Assembly (NCBI RefSeq): GCF_000369005.1
Contig: NZ_KB849765.1
Coordinates: 372,001-436,000, forward strand
Direction of reading: 5' to 3'
Origin: Acinetobacter beijerinckii CIP 110307
GTDB lineage: Bacteria > Pseudomonadota > Gammaproteobacteria > Pseudomonadales > Moraxellaceae
DNA: 64,000 nucleotides
Shown here: one piece after another, positions 40,248 through 48,454 of the stretch
Position numbering within the stretch: position 1 is the stretch's first letter
Layout of the letters: each line of letters starts with the position of its first letter
Notes under the pieces: generated by a model
Databases searched by the model: none
Told to the model about the DNA's origin: nothing
The model's input: the letters and a program-made list of their open reading frames with translations, nothing else
Program-made: the position numbers and the translations under genes

Positions 40248-40586
40248 ATGCAATACCGTTGCCCTAAATGCCAAAGTGTGAAAATTATGCCTGCAAGCCA
40301 AGGCGCAAATAGCCCGCGACCAAATGTACCTAAAAGTTTAGTGCTCTTAGTTCCTGCTATTTTTATTCTATTGGTCTTGGTCTTGATTAGTGTTGCCTTG
40401 TGGATTTTTGGGAATGGTGCTGGTCAAGGTCTGCAAATCGCAACGATTGTTGTATTTGTTGTCTGTATCATTGCAGCTGTTCTATTTTGGCGTGATCTAC
40501 CAGACTTTAAAATTTCCATGCAAGCTTTTATGCAAGCACAAAAGCATTGGAAATGCCGTGATTGTAATCATGAATGGCAGAATTAA
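40248..40586 (+). CDS. Small membrane protein with a split zinc ribbon
   Basis: 112 residues. CPKC at 5-8 and CRDC near the C-terminus (about 104-107) form a two-knuckle zinc ribbon. Between them lie two strongly hydrophobic helices (about 28-52 and 61-83) linked by a short Gly-rich turn. The knuckles would thus meet on the same side of the membrane. AGGAACC precedes the ATG at good spacing. Function unknown; such ribbons often serve as protein contact or metal-sensing modules. It is convergent with the CDF transporter gene. Confidence 0.72.
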   Translation: MQYRCPKCQSVKIMPASQGANSPRPNVPKSLVLLVPAIFILLVLVLISVALWIFGNGAGQGLQIATIVVFVVCIIAAVLFWRDLPDFKISMQAFMQAQKHWKCRDCNHEWQN

Positions 40587-40589
40587 TTG

Positions 40590-40631
40590 ATAAAAGTACA
40601 AAAGATCACATCAGCTTAATGCTGATGTGAT
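40590..40631 (-). terminator. Hairpin at the end of czcD
   Basis: Perfect 11-bp arms ATCACATCAGC/GCTGATGTGAT around loop ATTAA on the minus strand, followed by TCTTTTG. The czcD stop codon lies in the loop. Confidence 0.68.
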
Positions 40632-41563
40632 GCATGATTATGTTCTGTTTCTCGTTCATGTTGATGGGTATGTTGACAGTTCATTTCCGCATCATCTTCG
40701 ATCTGGAGTGTTACCTCAGCAATACCATGTTCATGCGACAACATTTCTGTAGCCGCTTGATGTAGTTGTTTTCGATCTGCGTTAGGTGCAAATAAATGAA
40801 CGGTTAGGTGAATATTTTTTGAAGTAATCGCCCATACCTTGAGTTGATGAATATTCTCAACACCTTGCAGTGACAATAAATCATTACGCAATTTTTCAAT
40901 ATCCACTTCTTCAGGTACACCCTCCAAAAGAATATTGATACTTTGTCGAAGCAAAATCCATGTTCTCGGTAATACCCAAAAGCCAATCGCTACAGCAATA
41001 ATCGTATCAACCCAATACCAGTTGGTATAATAAATAACGATTGCACCAATAATCACACCGACAGACCCAAGCGCATCACTGAGCACTTCCAAATAAGCGC
41101 CTTTCATATTTAAGCTTTCGGCCGCACTCGACATTAAAATCTTCATCGAAATAAGATTAATGACGAGACCCAAAGAAGCAACAATCAGCATTCCTACACT
41201 TTGAATTTCTGGAGGTTGCGTAAAACGTTGGTACGCCTCATAAAGAATATACATCGCAACGAAAAACAGCATTGAAGCATTAAATAATGCTGCCAAAATT
41301 TCAAAACGCTGATAACCAAATGTGCGTTTGTTATCCGCTGGGCGTTTAGCAATCTTGATCGCAGCTAATGCAATCGCTAAAGCTGCTGCATCGGTGAACA
41401 TATGCGCGGCATCTGATAACAGTGCCAAACTTTGTGTCATTAAACCTGCGATGACTTCAACGATTAAAAATGTTGATGTGAGCACCAGTGCAATCGTCAA
41501 TTTTTTTGCGTTGCCTTCTGTGACCACAGCATGACTATGATCATGCCCTTGATGTCCACTCAT
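40616..41563 (-). CDS. czcD: Cation diffusion facilitator (Zn/Co/Cd efflux)
   Basis: 315 residues. The N- and C-termini are His-rich (GHQGHDHSH; HTHQHERETEHNH), six transmembrane helices follow the CDF pattern, and the paired metal-site residues HxxxD occur in SDAAHMFTDAAALAIAL and LEVLSDALGSVGVI. It exports divalent cations from cytoplasm to periplasm by proton antiport. AAGGAG 7 nt before the ATG is a strong start signal. It follows czcA by 126 nt on the same strand; hairpins and a possible promoter lie in the gap. Confidence 0.94.
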   Translation of the reverse strand: MSGHQGHDHSHAVVTEGNAKKLTIALVLTSTFLIVEVIAGLMTQSLALLSDAAHMFTDAAALAIALAAIKIAKRPADNKRTFGYQRFEILAALFNASMLFFVAMYILYEAYQRFTQPPEIQSVGMLIVASLGLVINLISMKILMSSAAESLNMKGAYLEVLSDALGSVGVIIGAIVIYYTNWYWVDTIIAVAIGFWVLPRTWILLRQSINILLEGVPEEVDIEKLRNDLLSLQGVENIHQLKVWAITSKNIHLTVHLFAPNADRKQLHQAATEMLSHEHGIAEVTLQIEDDAEMNCQHTHQHERETEHNHASHQH

Positions 41564-41578
41564 GTTGGACTCCTTATC

Positions 41579-41610
41579 ATTATCAGCATAAAACCCATCA
41601 GGTTTTACAA
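41579..41610 (-). promoter_or_regulatory. Candidate czcD promoter with dyad in a long spacer
   Basis: TTGTAA, a 20-nt spacer and GATAAT on the minus strand. The spacer holds arms TAAAACC/GGTTTTA around 5 nt. Long spacers with a dyad are typical of MerR-type control, but the dyad is not quite centred. Confidence 0.35.
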
Positions 41611-41612
41611 GT

Positions 41613-41676
41613 CAGCCAAAGTTGGGATACCTTGGCTGGTTCAGATTCTTCTTAGTAAAATGTCTTACTACGAAGA
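41613..41676. repeat. Two stem-loops between czcA and czcD
   Basis: 41613-41638: arms CAGCCAA/TTGGCTG with a 12-nt loop. 41647-41676: arms TCTTCTTAGTAA/TTACTACGAAGA pairing at 11 of 12 positions around 6 nt, starting 14 nt past the czcA stop. Neither has a T-run. Confidence 0.6.
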
Positions 41677-41689
41677 TAGCATAGATAGA

Positions 41690-44600
41690 TTAAATGGTGC
41701 TTTCCTGACTTTTGTTGTTTTTCAACTCATTCATCCAACGATAAACAATGGGCAAAATGAGTAAAGTCAGTAAAGTTGATGAAATAATCCCACCAATCAC
41801 TACAGTTGCTAATGGACGTTGTACTTCTGCACCTGTACCAGTCGCAATTGCCATTGGAATAAAGCCAAGCGAAGCGACAAAAGCAGTCATTAATACAGGA
41901 CGTAATCTCAGAATTGCGCCCTGCCACGTGGCTTTATGCACATCAAACTGCTCTCGGAGTTCTTTAATAAAGCTCAACATCACCAAACCATTCAACACGG
42001 CGACACCTGAAAGGGCGATAAAACCCACGGCTGCCGACATTGATAAAGGAATGTCTCGAAGCCAAAGTGCAACCAAACCACCAGACAATGCAAATGGCAC
42101 ACCGCTAAACACTAACAAGCTTTCTTTAAAGTTATGGAACACGGCCATCAGTAAAACAAAGATGGTAATTAAAGCGAGTGGAATCACGATCTGCATACGT
42201 GCCGCAGCAGAAGCCAAGTTCTCAAACTGCCCACCGTATTCCAACCAATATCCCGCAGGTAAAGGTTGTTGTTTAAGACTTGCTTGCAATTCTTGGACAA
42301 ATGAACCTAGATCACGCCCTTCTACATTGGCGGTCACAATAACTCGACGTTTACCATTTTCACGTCCGACCTGATTCATTCCTGAAATGGTTTCAACCTT
42401 AGCGATATCTTGTAATTGAATCAGACCACCATTCGGTAGTTGGATAGGAAGCTGAGCTAAATTTTGCGCGGTACGTTGACTGTCCGGTAAACGAATCTCA
42501 AAATCAAAACGACGGTCACCTTGTAAAATTTGCCCAACATTCTGACCACCGACACTCGCTGCAACGACATCTTGAATCGATTTCACAGACAAGCCATATT
42601 GCGCTGCGAGTGCATTATTGATATCCACATTTAACACAGGTAAACCACTGGTTTGTTCAACTTTGACCGCTGTTGCACCAGAGATCTTTTGTACTTTCTG
42701 AGCGATCACTTGTGCTTGAGTATTTAGCACATCCATATCATCACCAAAAACTTTGATGCCGACATCGCTACGTACACCCGAAATTAATTCATTAAAACGA
42801 AGTTCAATTGGTTGTGAAAATTCACTATTATTTCCTGGGATGGTTTCCAGAAATGCCTGCATCCGCGTCCGTAATTCATCAATGGTTTCTTTTGGATCTT
42901 CCCATTGATCTCGTGGTTTTAACAGAATCACTGCATCGGAAATATTGGGTGGCATCACATCAGTTGCAACTTCAGCCGTACCTGTTCGAGCAAACACAGC
43001 TTTAACTTCAGAGAAATTCTTTAAGATCAGTTTTTCTGTATTTTCCTGCATTCTTAAAGATTGTTCCAAACCTGTACTTGGAGAGCGCATTTGCTGTAGG
43101 GCAAAATCTCCCTCACTCAATTGCGGTGCAAACTCACTACCAATTTGCGTGGTCAACACACCCGTTAAAACTAAAATACTTACTGCTAAAGCAACTACCA
43201 CCATCTTAAATTGGTAAGCCCAATCTAGGATTTGTTGATATTTTCTTTTCAGCGCTTGCATCCAACGAGATTCTTTTTCTTTCACCTCACCTGTAATAAA
43301 TAATGCGACTGCCGCAGGGACAAAAGTCACCGATAAAATCATTGCGCCAAGCAGTGCCATCACCACGGTCATCGCCATTGGATGGAAAATTTTTGCTTCT
43401 ACACCTGTTAAAGCAAAAATCGGCAAGTACACCACCATAATAATCGCCTGCCCAAACAGGAGTGGTTTTCGTGCCTGTCTAGCTGCAAGAAAAACTTCTT
43501 TAAAACGTTCTTGTCTTGTTAATAATCGCCCTGCATGATGTTGGGCTTCTGCGAGCCGTCGAATACAGTTTTCGACAATTACTACCGCACCATCGACAAT
43601 AATCCCGAAGTCTAATGCACCTAGACTCATCAAATTGGCACTAATATTTTGCTCAGCCATTCCAGTTAAGGTAAACAACATCGAAAGCGGAATGACACAG
43701 GCAGTAATTAAAGCCGCACGAAAATTACCTAAGAAAACAAAGAGAATTACGATGACGAGGATCGCACCCTCAACTAAGTTCTTTTGAACAGTTTTAATGG
43801 CTTTATTAACTAGACTGGTACGATCATAAACCGTTTCAATTTCAACCCCTTTCGGTAAAGTCGGCTGAATTTCTTGGATTTTTGCATCTACCGCTTGGGC
43901 AACGGTACGGCTATTTTCGCCCATCATCATCATGGCGATACCCAATACCGTTTCTTCGCCATTATAAGTTGCAGCGCCAGTACGTAGATCATGCCCAATC
44001 GCAACCGTTGCAATATCGGCTACACGAATAGGTAAACCATTTTTGACACTTACGGTAATATTTTGAATATCTTCAACAGTGCTCAACATGCCTGGAACAC
44101 GGACAGTAAGCTGCTGACCATTTTCTTCAATAAAACCTGCACCGCGGTTTTCATTATTTTCCTGTAGTGCTGTTTGAAATTCAGTCAGTGAAATTTGAAG
44201 CTGCTGCAAACGTTTTAAATCAGGAGAAACGATATAGGTTTTGTTATAGCCGCCAATACTATTGATTTCGGCTACACCTTTCACTCGCTGCAATTGTGGG
44301 CGTACAATCCAATCTTGAATTTCACGCAAATCCATTGCGGTATAAGGTGTACCATCTTCTTTTTTCGCATCAGGTTTGGCTTTAATCACCCACTGATAAA
44401 TTTCGCCTAAACCTGTAGAAACAGGTGACATCAGTGGATCAACCGCATCTGGCAATTGCCCATCAGCTTCCTGCAAGCGTTGATTAATCAGCTGCCTCGC
44501 CCAGTAAATATCAGTACCATCTTTAAAAATAATGGTGACTTGCGATAAGCCGTAACGAGAAATCGAACGGGTTTGCTCTAAATTGGGAATCCCTGCCATC

Positions 44601-44854
44601 GCAGTTTCAATCGGATACGTAATCCGCTGTTCAACTTCTAAAGCAGTATAACCATTGGCTTGAGTATTAATTTGCACTTGGGTATTGGTGATATCGGGAA
44701 CGGCATCAATCGGCAGTTTTTGATAACTCCACACCCCGACCGCAATCCATGTCATCGCAAACAGCATCACCCAAATCGCATTATGGATCGCAAATTGAAT
44801 AATGCGATCAAACAAACCCTCAGGCTTTGGTAATTGAGAGGAATTAGTGTCCAT
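41690..44854 (-). CDS. czcA: Heavy-metal RND efflux pump, inner-membrane subunit
   Basis: About 1054 residues from the ATG at 44854 with AAGGAG upstream; the frame can be read from a TTG at 44875 but that TTG precedes the ribosome site. Twelve transmembrane helices in two halves with large periplasmic loops. Family marks include GLSQVTIIFKDGTDIYWARQ, the helix 4 segment SLGALDFGIIVDGAVVIVEN with the DFG..DGAVV..E residues of the HME subfamily (Zn/Co/Cd class), and a C-terminal repeat. It pumps divalent metal from periplasm or cytoplasm through CzcC by proton antiport. The start overlaps czcB by 11 nt. Confidence 0.96.
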   Translation of the reverse strand: MDTNSSQLPKPEGLFDRIIQFAIHNAIWVMLFAMTWIAVGVWSYQKLPIDAVPDITNTQVQINTQANGYTALEVEQRITYPIETAMAGIPNLEQTRSISRYGLSQVTIIFKDGTDIYWARQLINQRLQEADGQLPDAVDPLMSPVSTGLGEIYQWVIKAKPDAKKEDGTPYTAMDLREIQDWIVRPQLQRVKGVAEINSIGGYNKTYIVSPDLKRLQQLQISLTEFQTALQENNENRGAGFIEENGQQLTVRVPGMLSTVEDIQNITVSVKNGLPIRVADIATVAIGHDLRTGAATYNGEETVLGIAMMMMGENSRTVAQAVDAKIQEIQPTLPKGVEIETVYDRTSLVNKAIKTVQKNLVEGAILVIVILFVFLGNFRAALITACVIPLSMLFTLTGMAEQNISANLMSLGALDFGIIVDGAVVIVENCIRRLAEAQHHAGRLLTRQERFKEVFLAARQARKPLLFGQAIIMVVYLPIFALTGVEAKIFHPMAMTVVMALLGAMILSVTFVPAAVALFITGEVKEKESRWMQALKRKYQQILDWAYQFKMVVVALAVSILVLTGVLTTQIGSEFAPQLSEGDFALQQMRSPSTGLEQSLRMQENTEKLILKNFSEVKAVFARTGTAEVATDVMPPNISDAVILLKPRDQWEDPKETIDELRTRMQAFLETIPGNNSEFSQPIELRFNELISGVRSDVGIKVFGDDMDVLNTQAQVIAQKVQKISGATAVKVEQTSGLPVLNVDINNALAAQYGLSVKSIQDVVAASVGGQNVGQILQGDRRFDFEIRLPDSQRTAQNLAQLPIQLPNGGLIQLQDIAKVETISGMNQVGRENGKRRVIVTANVEGRDLGSFVQELQASLKQQPLPAGYWLEYGGQFENLASAAARMQIVIPLALITIFVLLMAVFHNFKESLLVFSGVPFALSGGLVALWLRDIPLSMSAAVGFIALSGVAVLNGLVMLSFIKELREQFDVHKATWQGAILRLRPVLMTAFVASLGFIPMAIATGTGAEVQRPLATVVIGGIISSTLLTLLILPIVYRWMNELKNNKSQESTI

Positions 44855-46076
44855 GCGCAGCCTCTCCTTTTTCAAGCTCTGATTTCAGCAAGAAGCTACC
44901 TTCAGCGACATAAGATTGACCTGCCGTTAAACCTTGAGTGATTTCAACCCATTGCCCATCCTGCGTACGCTGCCCGATTTGTACAGGGACTGCGATAAAG
45001 TCAAAGCCTTTATTTTGATTGGCTTTAGCAACAAAAACGTTATCTTTACCTTCAACCTGTTGAATCGCCTGTGCATTTACACGGATAGCTGACTGTTTTG
45101 AGCCTGCTTGCAGTTCTACATTCACCATCAAATTTGGACGTAATTCGGCTGCATTTGACAGAACTTTAGCGCGCACTTGTAAACGCCCTGTTTGTGCATC
45201 GGCTTCAGTGGTGAGACTTTGAACTTGTGCGTTAAATTGATTACCTGTTTGCAGGGATTTGAAGCGGATTTGTTGATTTGGCTGAACATTGACGTTAGCG
45301 ATTGTCGGCATAACAAACTCTAACCAAAGCTGATCAAGTTGATCTATGGTGAACAACTGATCGGCAAGCTGAACATTTTCTCCAATCACAATATCTTTGT
45401 TGCTGATCACACCATTCATTGGTGCTGTGAGGGTATACCGTCCATTAGAATTTGAACCTGCGCCGAAAGCGGTTAACCGTGAGCGAGCAGCTTGTACCTG
45501 AATTTGCGCTTGACGATAAGTATTATAAGCACGCTGATAATCTTGTTTTGCAGAAATGCCCTGTGACCACAAACTGCGTTCACGTTCATAATCTTGTTTC
45601 GCCAAATCCAAATTTGTTTGCGCAATTTGTAGATTGGCTTGTTGATCGACGAGATCTGGAACCAACAAATTGGCTAAAGCCTGACCTCGTTTGACTTGCT
45701 GACCCAGTTCAACAAAAACTGACTCCACACGCCCCGCAAAACTCGGCGAAACGTGTGCTTGACGATCTGTATTGACCACCAATTTGGCTGGAAATGTTTG
45801 AACTTGATTGACTTCACCTAATGCAACTTGCGCAAGTTTGACATTTTGCTGTTGCATTTGCTCATTGGTCAGGGTGAGTTTTCCCTCTTCTTCACCCTGC
45901 TCTTTTTCACCTTCATGCCCTTCTTTTTCATTTTCCTGATGAGCGTGCTCTTGCTCAGCATTCTCGGTATTTTCAGCTTTTGAACCCCATAACAAAGCAC
46001 CTGCGAGAATCCCCGTGACAACAATAATGATGCTAATCCAAACCCATTGAGAACGTTTCTTTAATGTGTTGCCCAT
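44844..46076 (-). CDS. czcB: Heavy-metal RND efflux pump, periplasmic adaptor
   Basis: 410 residues. One transmembrane anchor (about 11-30) is followed by a stretch extremely rich in His and Glu (about 35-65), which probably gathers metal in the periplasm. Then come the barrel-sandwich and alpha-hairpin domains of membrane fusion proteins (VFVELGQQVKRGQALANLLVPDL), and a C-terminal membrane-proximal domain. It joins CzcA to CzcC. AGGAGAATAAAC before the ATG is a strong start. It begins 2 nt after czcC and overlaps czcA. Confidence 0.95.
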   Translation of the reverse strand: MGNTLKKRSQWVWISIIIVVTGILAGALLWGSKAENTENAEQEHAHQENEKEGHEGEKEQGEEEGKLTLTNEQMQQQNVKLAQVALGEVNQVQTFPAKLVVNTDRQAHVSPSFAGRVESVFVELGQQVKRGQALANLLVPDLVDQQANLQIAQTNLDLAKQDYERERSLWSQGISAKQDYQRAYNTYRQAQIQVQAARSRLTAFGAGSNSNGRYTLTAPMNGVISNKDIVIGENVQLADQLFTIDQLDQLWLEFVMPTIANVNVQPNQQIRFKSLQTGNQFNAQVQSLTTEADAQTGRLQVRAKVLSNAAELRPNLMVNVELQAGSKQSAIRVNAQAIQQVEGKDNVFVAKANQNKGFDFIAVPVQIGQRTQDGQWVEITQGLTAGQSYVAEGSFLLKSELEKGEAAHGH

Positions 46077-46078
46077 GT

Positions 46079-47491
46079 TTATTCTCCTAATTGGTTCGGA
46101 AATGAATTACTTTGTTGCCAAACACGTTGATTCAATTGCATCAATGCATCTTTAGCAGTGATTTGATCGACAGGAAGACCCATAAGTGCACTTTGAACTT
46201 CTACACTCAGCTGCCATGCCTGTTTAAGGAGTTGTACTTTACGTAAGCGAACGTCTTGTAATTGAGTAGTGGCTTGCTGCACGTCAGTCACAGCAAATTT
46301 ACCGAGACGAAAACCTTCTAAGGTTTTTTGCTGAACTTGGATTGCCAAGGGCACTTGCTGATCATTTAACTGTTTAAATTGCGTTTGTAAGCCACGTATT
46401 TCTGCAAGGCGAACGTCGATATCCATCTGATTTTGCTGACGGTAAAAGCGTTGCTGTTGTTGAATCAGTGTTTGTTTGGCTTCAGCGATTTGAATGCCAT
46501 ATTTTTGTGGATTAAAAATATTAAGAGGAATTTCAACGCCTAAACGAATTTGATTTTCAGTATTTTGATCTGCTGATCGGGTCCGATTTACCCCTAAAGT
46601 CATAATGGGCTGAGGACGAGATTTTGCTCTGAGCTGCTCGATATTAGCCTGTTGACGTTGCGTTTCTAATTGCAAACTGCGTTCAAACAAATTTTCAATT
46701 TGTTGTTGATCCGTTTTGACTTGTGTTGCACGAGACCAAAGCTCATTCGCACTTGGAGCAATCACAAATTGATTGCTATCACTACCTACAAAACCTGCTA
46801 ACTGCTTTTGTGCAACCTGTAATTGCAAATCTGCTTGCTGAAAAATGCGTTGATTTTCTAAATGAGCCATACGCACACGCTCAACGTCAACTTGAGCAAT
46901 ACTGCCAGCTTGATAACGTTTTACAGTGGCATCTAAATTTTGTTGACTCACTTGCAACTGTTCTGCGATCAATGACTTTTCCAATTGGAATAAAGCCACT
47001 TGTGACCATGCGTATTGCACAATCAAATCAAGTTCCGCATTGTAACGTTGCTGTTCAAGGTCAACTTGTGTTGAGGAAAGTTGAGCAACTTTTTGTGCTG
47101 CTCGACGCTGACCAAAAAGATCCAAAGCTTGCGAAACACCAATTGCTAACTCTTGATCTTTGTTACTTTGTAAGCCTGTTTGTTCAACAGAAATACTTGG
47201 ATTCGCCCACAAAGCGCTTTGTTTAAGCTGCGCACTCGCCATTTGTTGCTGTGTTTGCCAACTTGACTGATTCGCTTGATAGCTACGAATCTGTTCGAGA
47301 ATTTGCTCAAAGTTAGCATTTGATTGCACTACGCGTGCTGCGTTTTTATTTGCATTCAATAACGACTCAGCAGAAACAGATTGACCAACAGCCATCACAG
47401 TTAAAGCTGTAGCCAATATCGACCATTTGAATGCTGACAATGAAACTTGATTTTTTAGCGCCTGAGTGCGCTGATTTAAACTTAAAGACAT
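46079..47491 (-). CDS. czcC: Heavy-metal RND efflux pump, outer-membrane channel
   Basis: 470 residues of the TolC/OEP family. A signal sequence around 20-42 (SILATALTVMAVGQSVSAES) is followed by two repeated helical hairpin units rich in Gln and Ala and beta segments for the outer-membrane barrel. The extra 20 polar residues before the signal are slightly unusual. GGGG lies in front of the ATG within a region that can pair with the czcI end. First structural gene of czcCBA, 55 nt after czcI. Confidence 0.94.
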   Translation of the reverse strand: MSLSLNQRTQALKNQVSLSAFKWSILATALTVMAVGQSVSAESLLNANKNAARVVQSNANFEQILEQIRSYQANQSSWQTQQQMASAQLKQSALWANPSISVEQTGLQSNKDQELAIGVSQALDLFGQRRAAQKVAQLSSTQVDLEQQRYNAELDLIVQYAWSQVALFQLEKSLIAEQLQVSQQNLDATVKRYQAGSIAQVDVERVRMAHLENQRIFQQADLQLQVAQKQLAGFVGSDSNQFVIAPSANELWSRATQVKTDQQQIENLFERSLQLETQRQQANIEQLRAKSRPQPIMTLGVNRTRSADQNTENQIRLGVEIPLNIFNPQKYGIQIAEAKQTLIQQQQRFYRQQNQMDIDVRLAEIRGLQTQFKQLNDQQVPLAIQVQQKTLEGFRLGKFAVTDVQQATTQLQDVRLRKVQLLKQAWQLSVEVQSALMGLPVDQITAKDALMQLNQRVWQQSNSFPNQLGE

Positions 47492-47521
47492 TTTAAGCCC
47501 CGCAAATAAATGAAGATTGCG

Positions 47522-47546
47522 GTGGGCTATTTTTCGGCTACCCCAC
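47522..47546 (-). promoter_or_regulatory. Conserved hairpin after czcI copy 1
   Basis: On the minus strand GTGGGGTA and TAGCCCAC pair with one mismatch around an A-rich loop, directly past the czcI stop. Almost the same 25-nt element follows czcI copy 2 (49354-49378). No T-run, so it is not a normal terminator. It may affect czcC translation or mRNA stability. Confidence 0.55.
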
Positions 47547-47951
47547 CTATAGCGGGGTGTAGAGCGGCGGTGGATTTATTCCAGATAAATGCGGGGATTG
47601 ATAAAAATTCGACCAATAATATTGTTGTTCTGACTGCTGAACTCGTAAAACAGGTGTATCAAGCAGTTGTTGTTCTTCAGTAACAACCACATGAAAACAT
47701 GATGGTAAATGATCGTGATGATCTTGCAAGCTCAAAGGCATTGGTAAATCAGTCGTATCCTGATTAATCGAATGGATATGCTGTTTCGTTACAACCTCAG
47801 CATTCGCAGGAAGATGATGACCAAAATGACTATCTAAGATTGACTGTTGACTAATATTTTCATGTCCACAATACGCGGCAGCCACATTCCAAAGACTTTG
47901 GAATATGAACAAACTCAGCAAGACGGAAATGAAAAGACTAGAACGGCGCAA
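47547..47951 (-). CDS. czcI: CzcI-like periplasmic metal-resistance protein, copy 1
   Basis: About 134 residues. I place the start at the TTG at 47951, which has AAAGAG in front and aligns with the GTG start of copy 2; a TTG at 47969 is possible. A signal peptide (LFISVLLSLFIFQSLWNVAAA) is followed by YCGHEN, HFGHH and DHHDHLPSC motifs, so His and Cys metal ligands are plentiful. CzcI proteins precede czcC in Czc systems and are thought to modulate induction. An identical palindrome and promoter layout precedes both copies. Non-ATG starts suggest low synthesis. Confidence 0.78.
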   Translation of the reverse strand: MRRSSLFISVLLSLFIFQSLWNVAAAYCGHENISQQSILDSHFGHHLPANAEVVTKQHIHSINQDTTDLPMPLSLQDHHDHLPSCFHVVVTEEQQLLDTPVLRVQQSEQQYYWSNFYQSPHLSGINPPPLYTPL

Positions 47952-47984
47952 AAGTTTCTCTTTAGACAAAAATTGCTCAAATGG

Positions 47985-48020
47985 ACTATAGCAAGTAAGT
48001 TCGATGTAATAAAATTACAT
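47985..48020 (-). promoter_or_regulatory. czcI copy 1 promoter with 17-bp palindrome operator
   Basis: The palindrome ATGTAATTTTATTACAT (48004-48020) is followed after 13 nt by TATAGT with TGC just before it, an extended -10 box. The palindrome sits over the -35 region. The same palindrome with the same 13-nt spacing occurs at 49806-49841. Confidence 0.72.
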
Positions 48021-48103
48021 TTAGCAAGATAAAAATAGAAAACAAAGTAAATCTGACTGCTTTAAAAAATAATTTAACTCATCAATATATTTATCTTCAT
48101 GAA

Positions 48104-48137
48104 TAGGAAACTGATTATTTAAATAATCAGTTTCCTA
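48104..48137. repeat. 34-bp perfect palindrome
   Basis: Arms of 17 bp (TAGGAAACTGATTATTT and its exact reverse complement) with no loop, starting 5 nt past the stop of the 58-aa gene. No T-run follows on the minus strand. It could end or protect the transcript or form a cruciform. Confidence 0.8.
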
Positions 48138-48142
48138 AAAAA

Positions 48143-48319
48143 TTATTTACATTCACAACTTAAGTTAGAATGATGATGCTGCTTTGTAGTCTTGGTTTTC
48201 ATTTCTTGCTGAGACTGAATATTTTTTTCTAGAAAAATTAATCCGCCATCTGCATTTGCGAGGGTTGCAGAAAATAATAAAACTACTAAGCCTAATTTTA
48301 CATTTAATTGAATAGACAT
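48143..48319 (-). CDS. Small secreted His/Cys peptide, candidate metal binder
   Basis: 58 residues from the ATG at 48319, which has GAGG at 8-9 nt; an ATG at 48325 is too close to that site. A signal peptide (GLVVLLFSATLANA) leaves a mature part of about 35 residues. It is charged and ends QHHHSNLSCECK, where three His and a Cys-Glu-Cys pair could hold a metal ion. The position between an ICMT-like gene and czcI fits a metal role. No known family recognised. Confidence 0.6.
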   Translation of the reverse strand: MSIQLNVKLGLVVLLFSATLANADGGLIFLEKNIQSQQEMKTKTTKQHHHSNLSCECK

Positions 48320-48454
48320 ACTCATTACCTCATTTAAATATTTCAGATTTATTTAAGGATTTAATCCAAAAATAAAATTAATTTGACTTATGCTTTCATC
48401 AACCGACCTTAGTACTCATTAAAAGGTCTAAAAAACATAAGGATTTCTTTGCTA

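Noticed and set aside
40616..41563. NiCo (czcD) riboswitch before czcD
   Set aside because: The gap has hairpins but not the conserved four-helix junction bases of that riboswitch as I know it.
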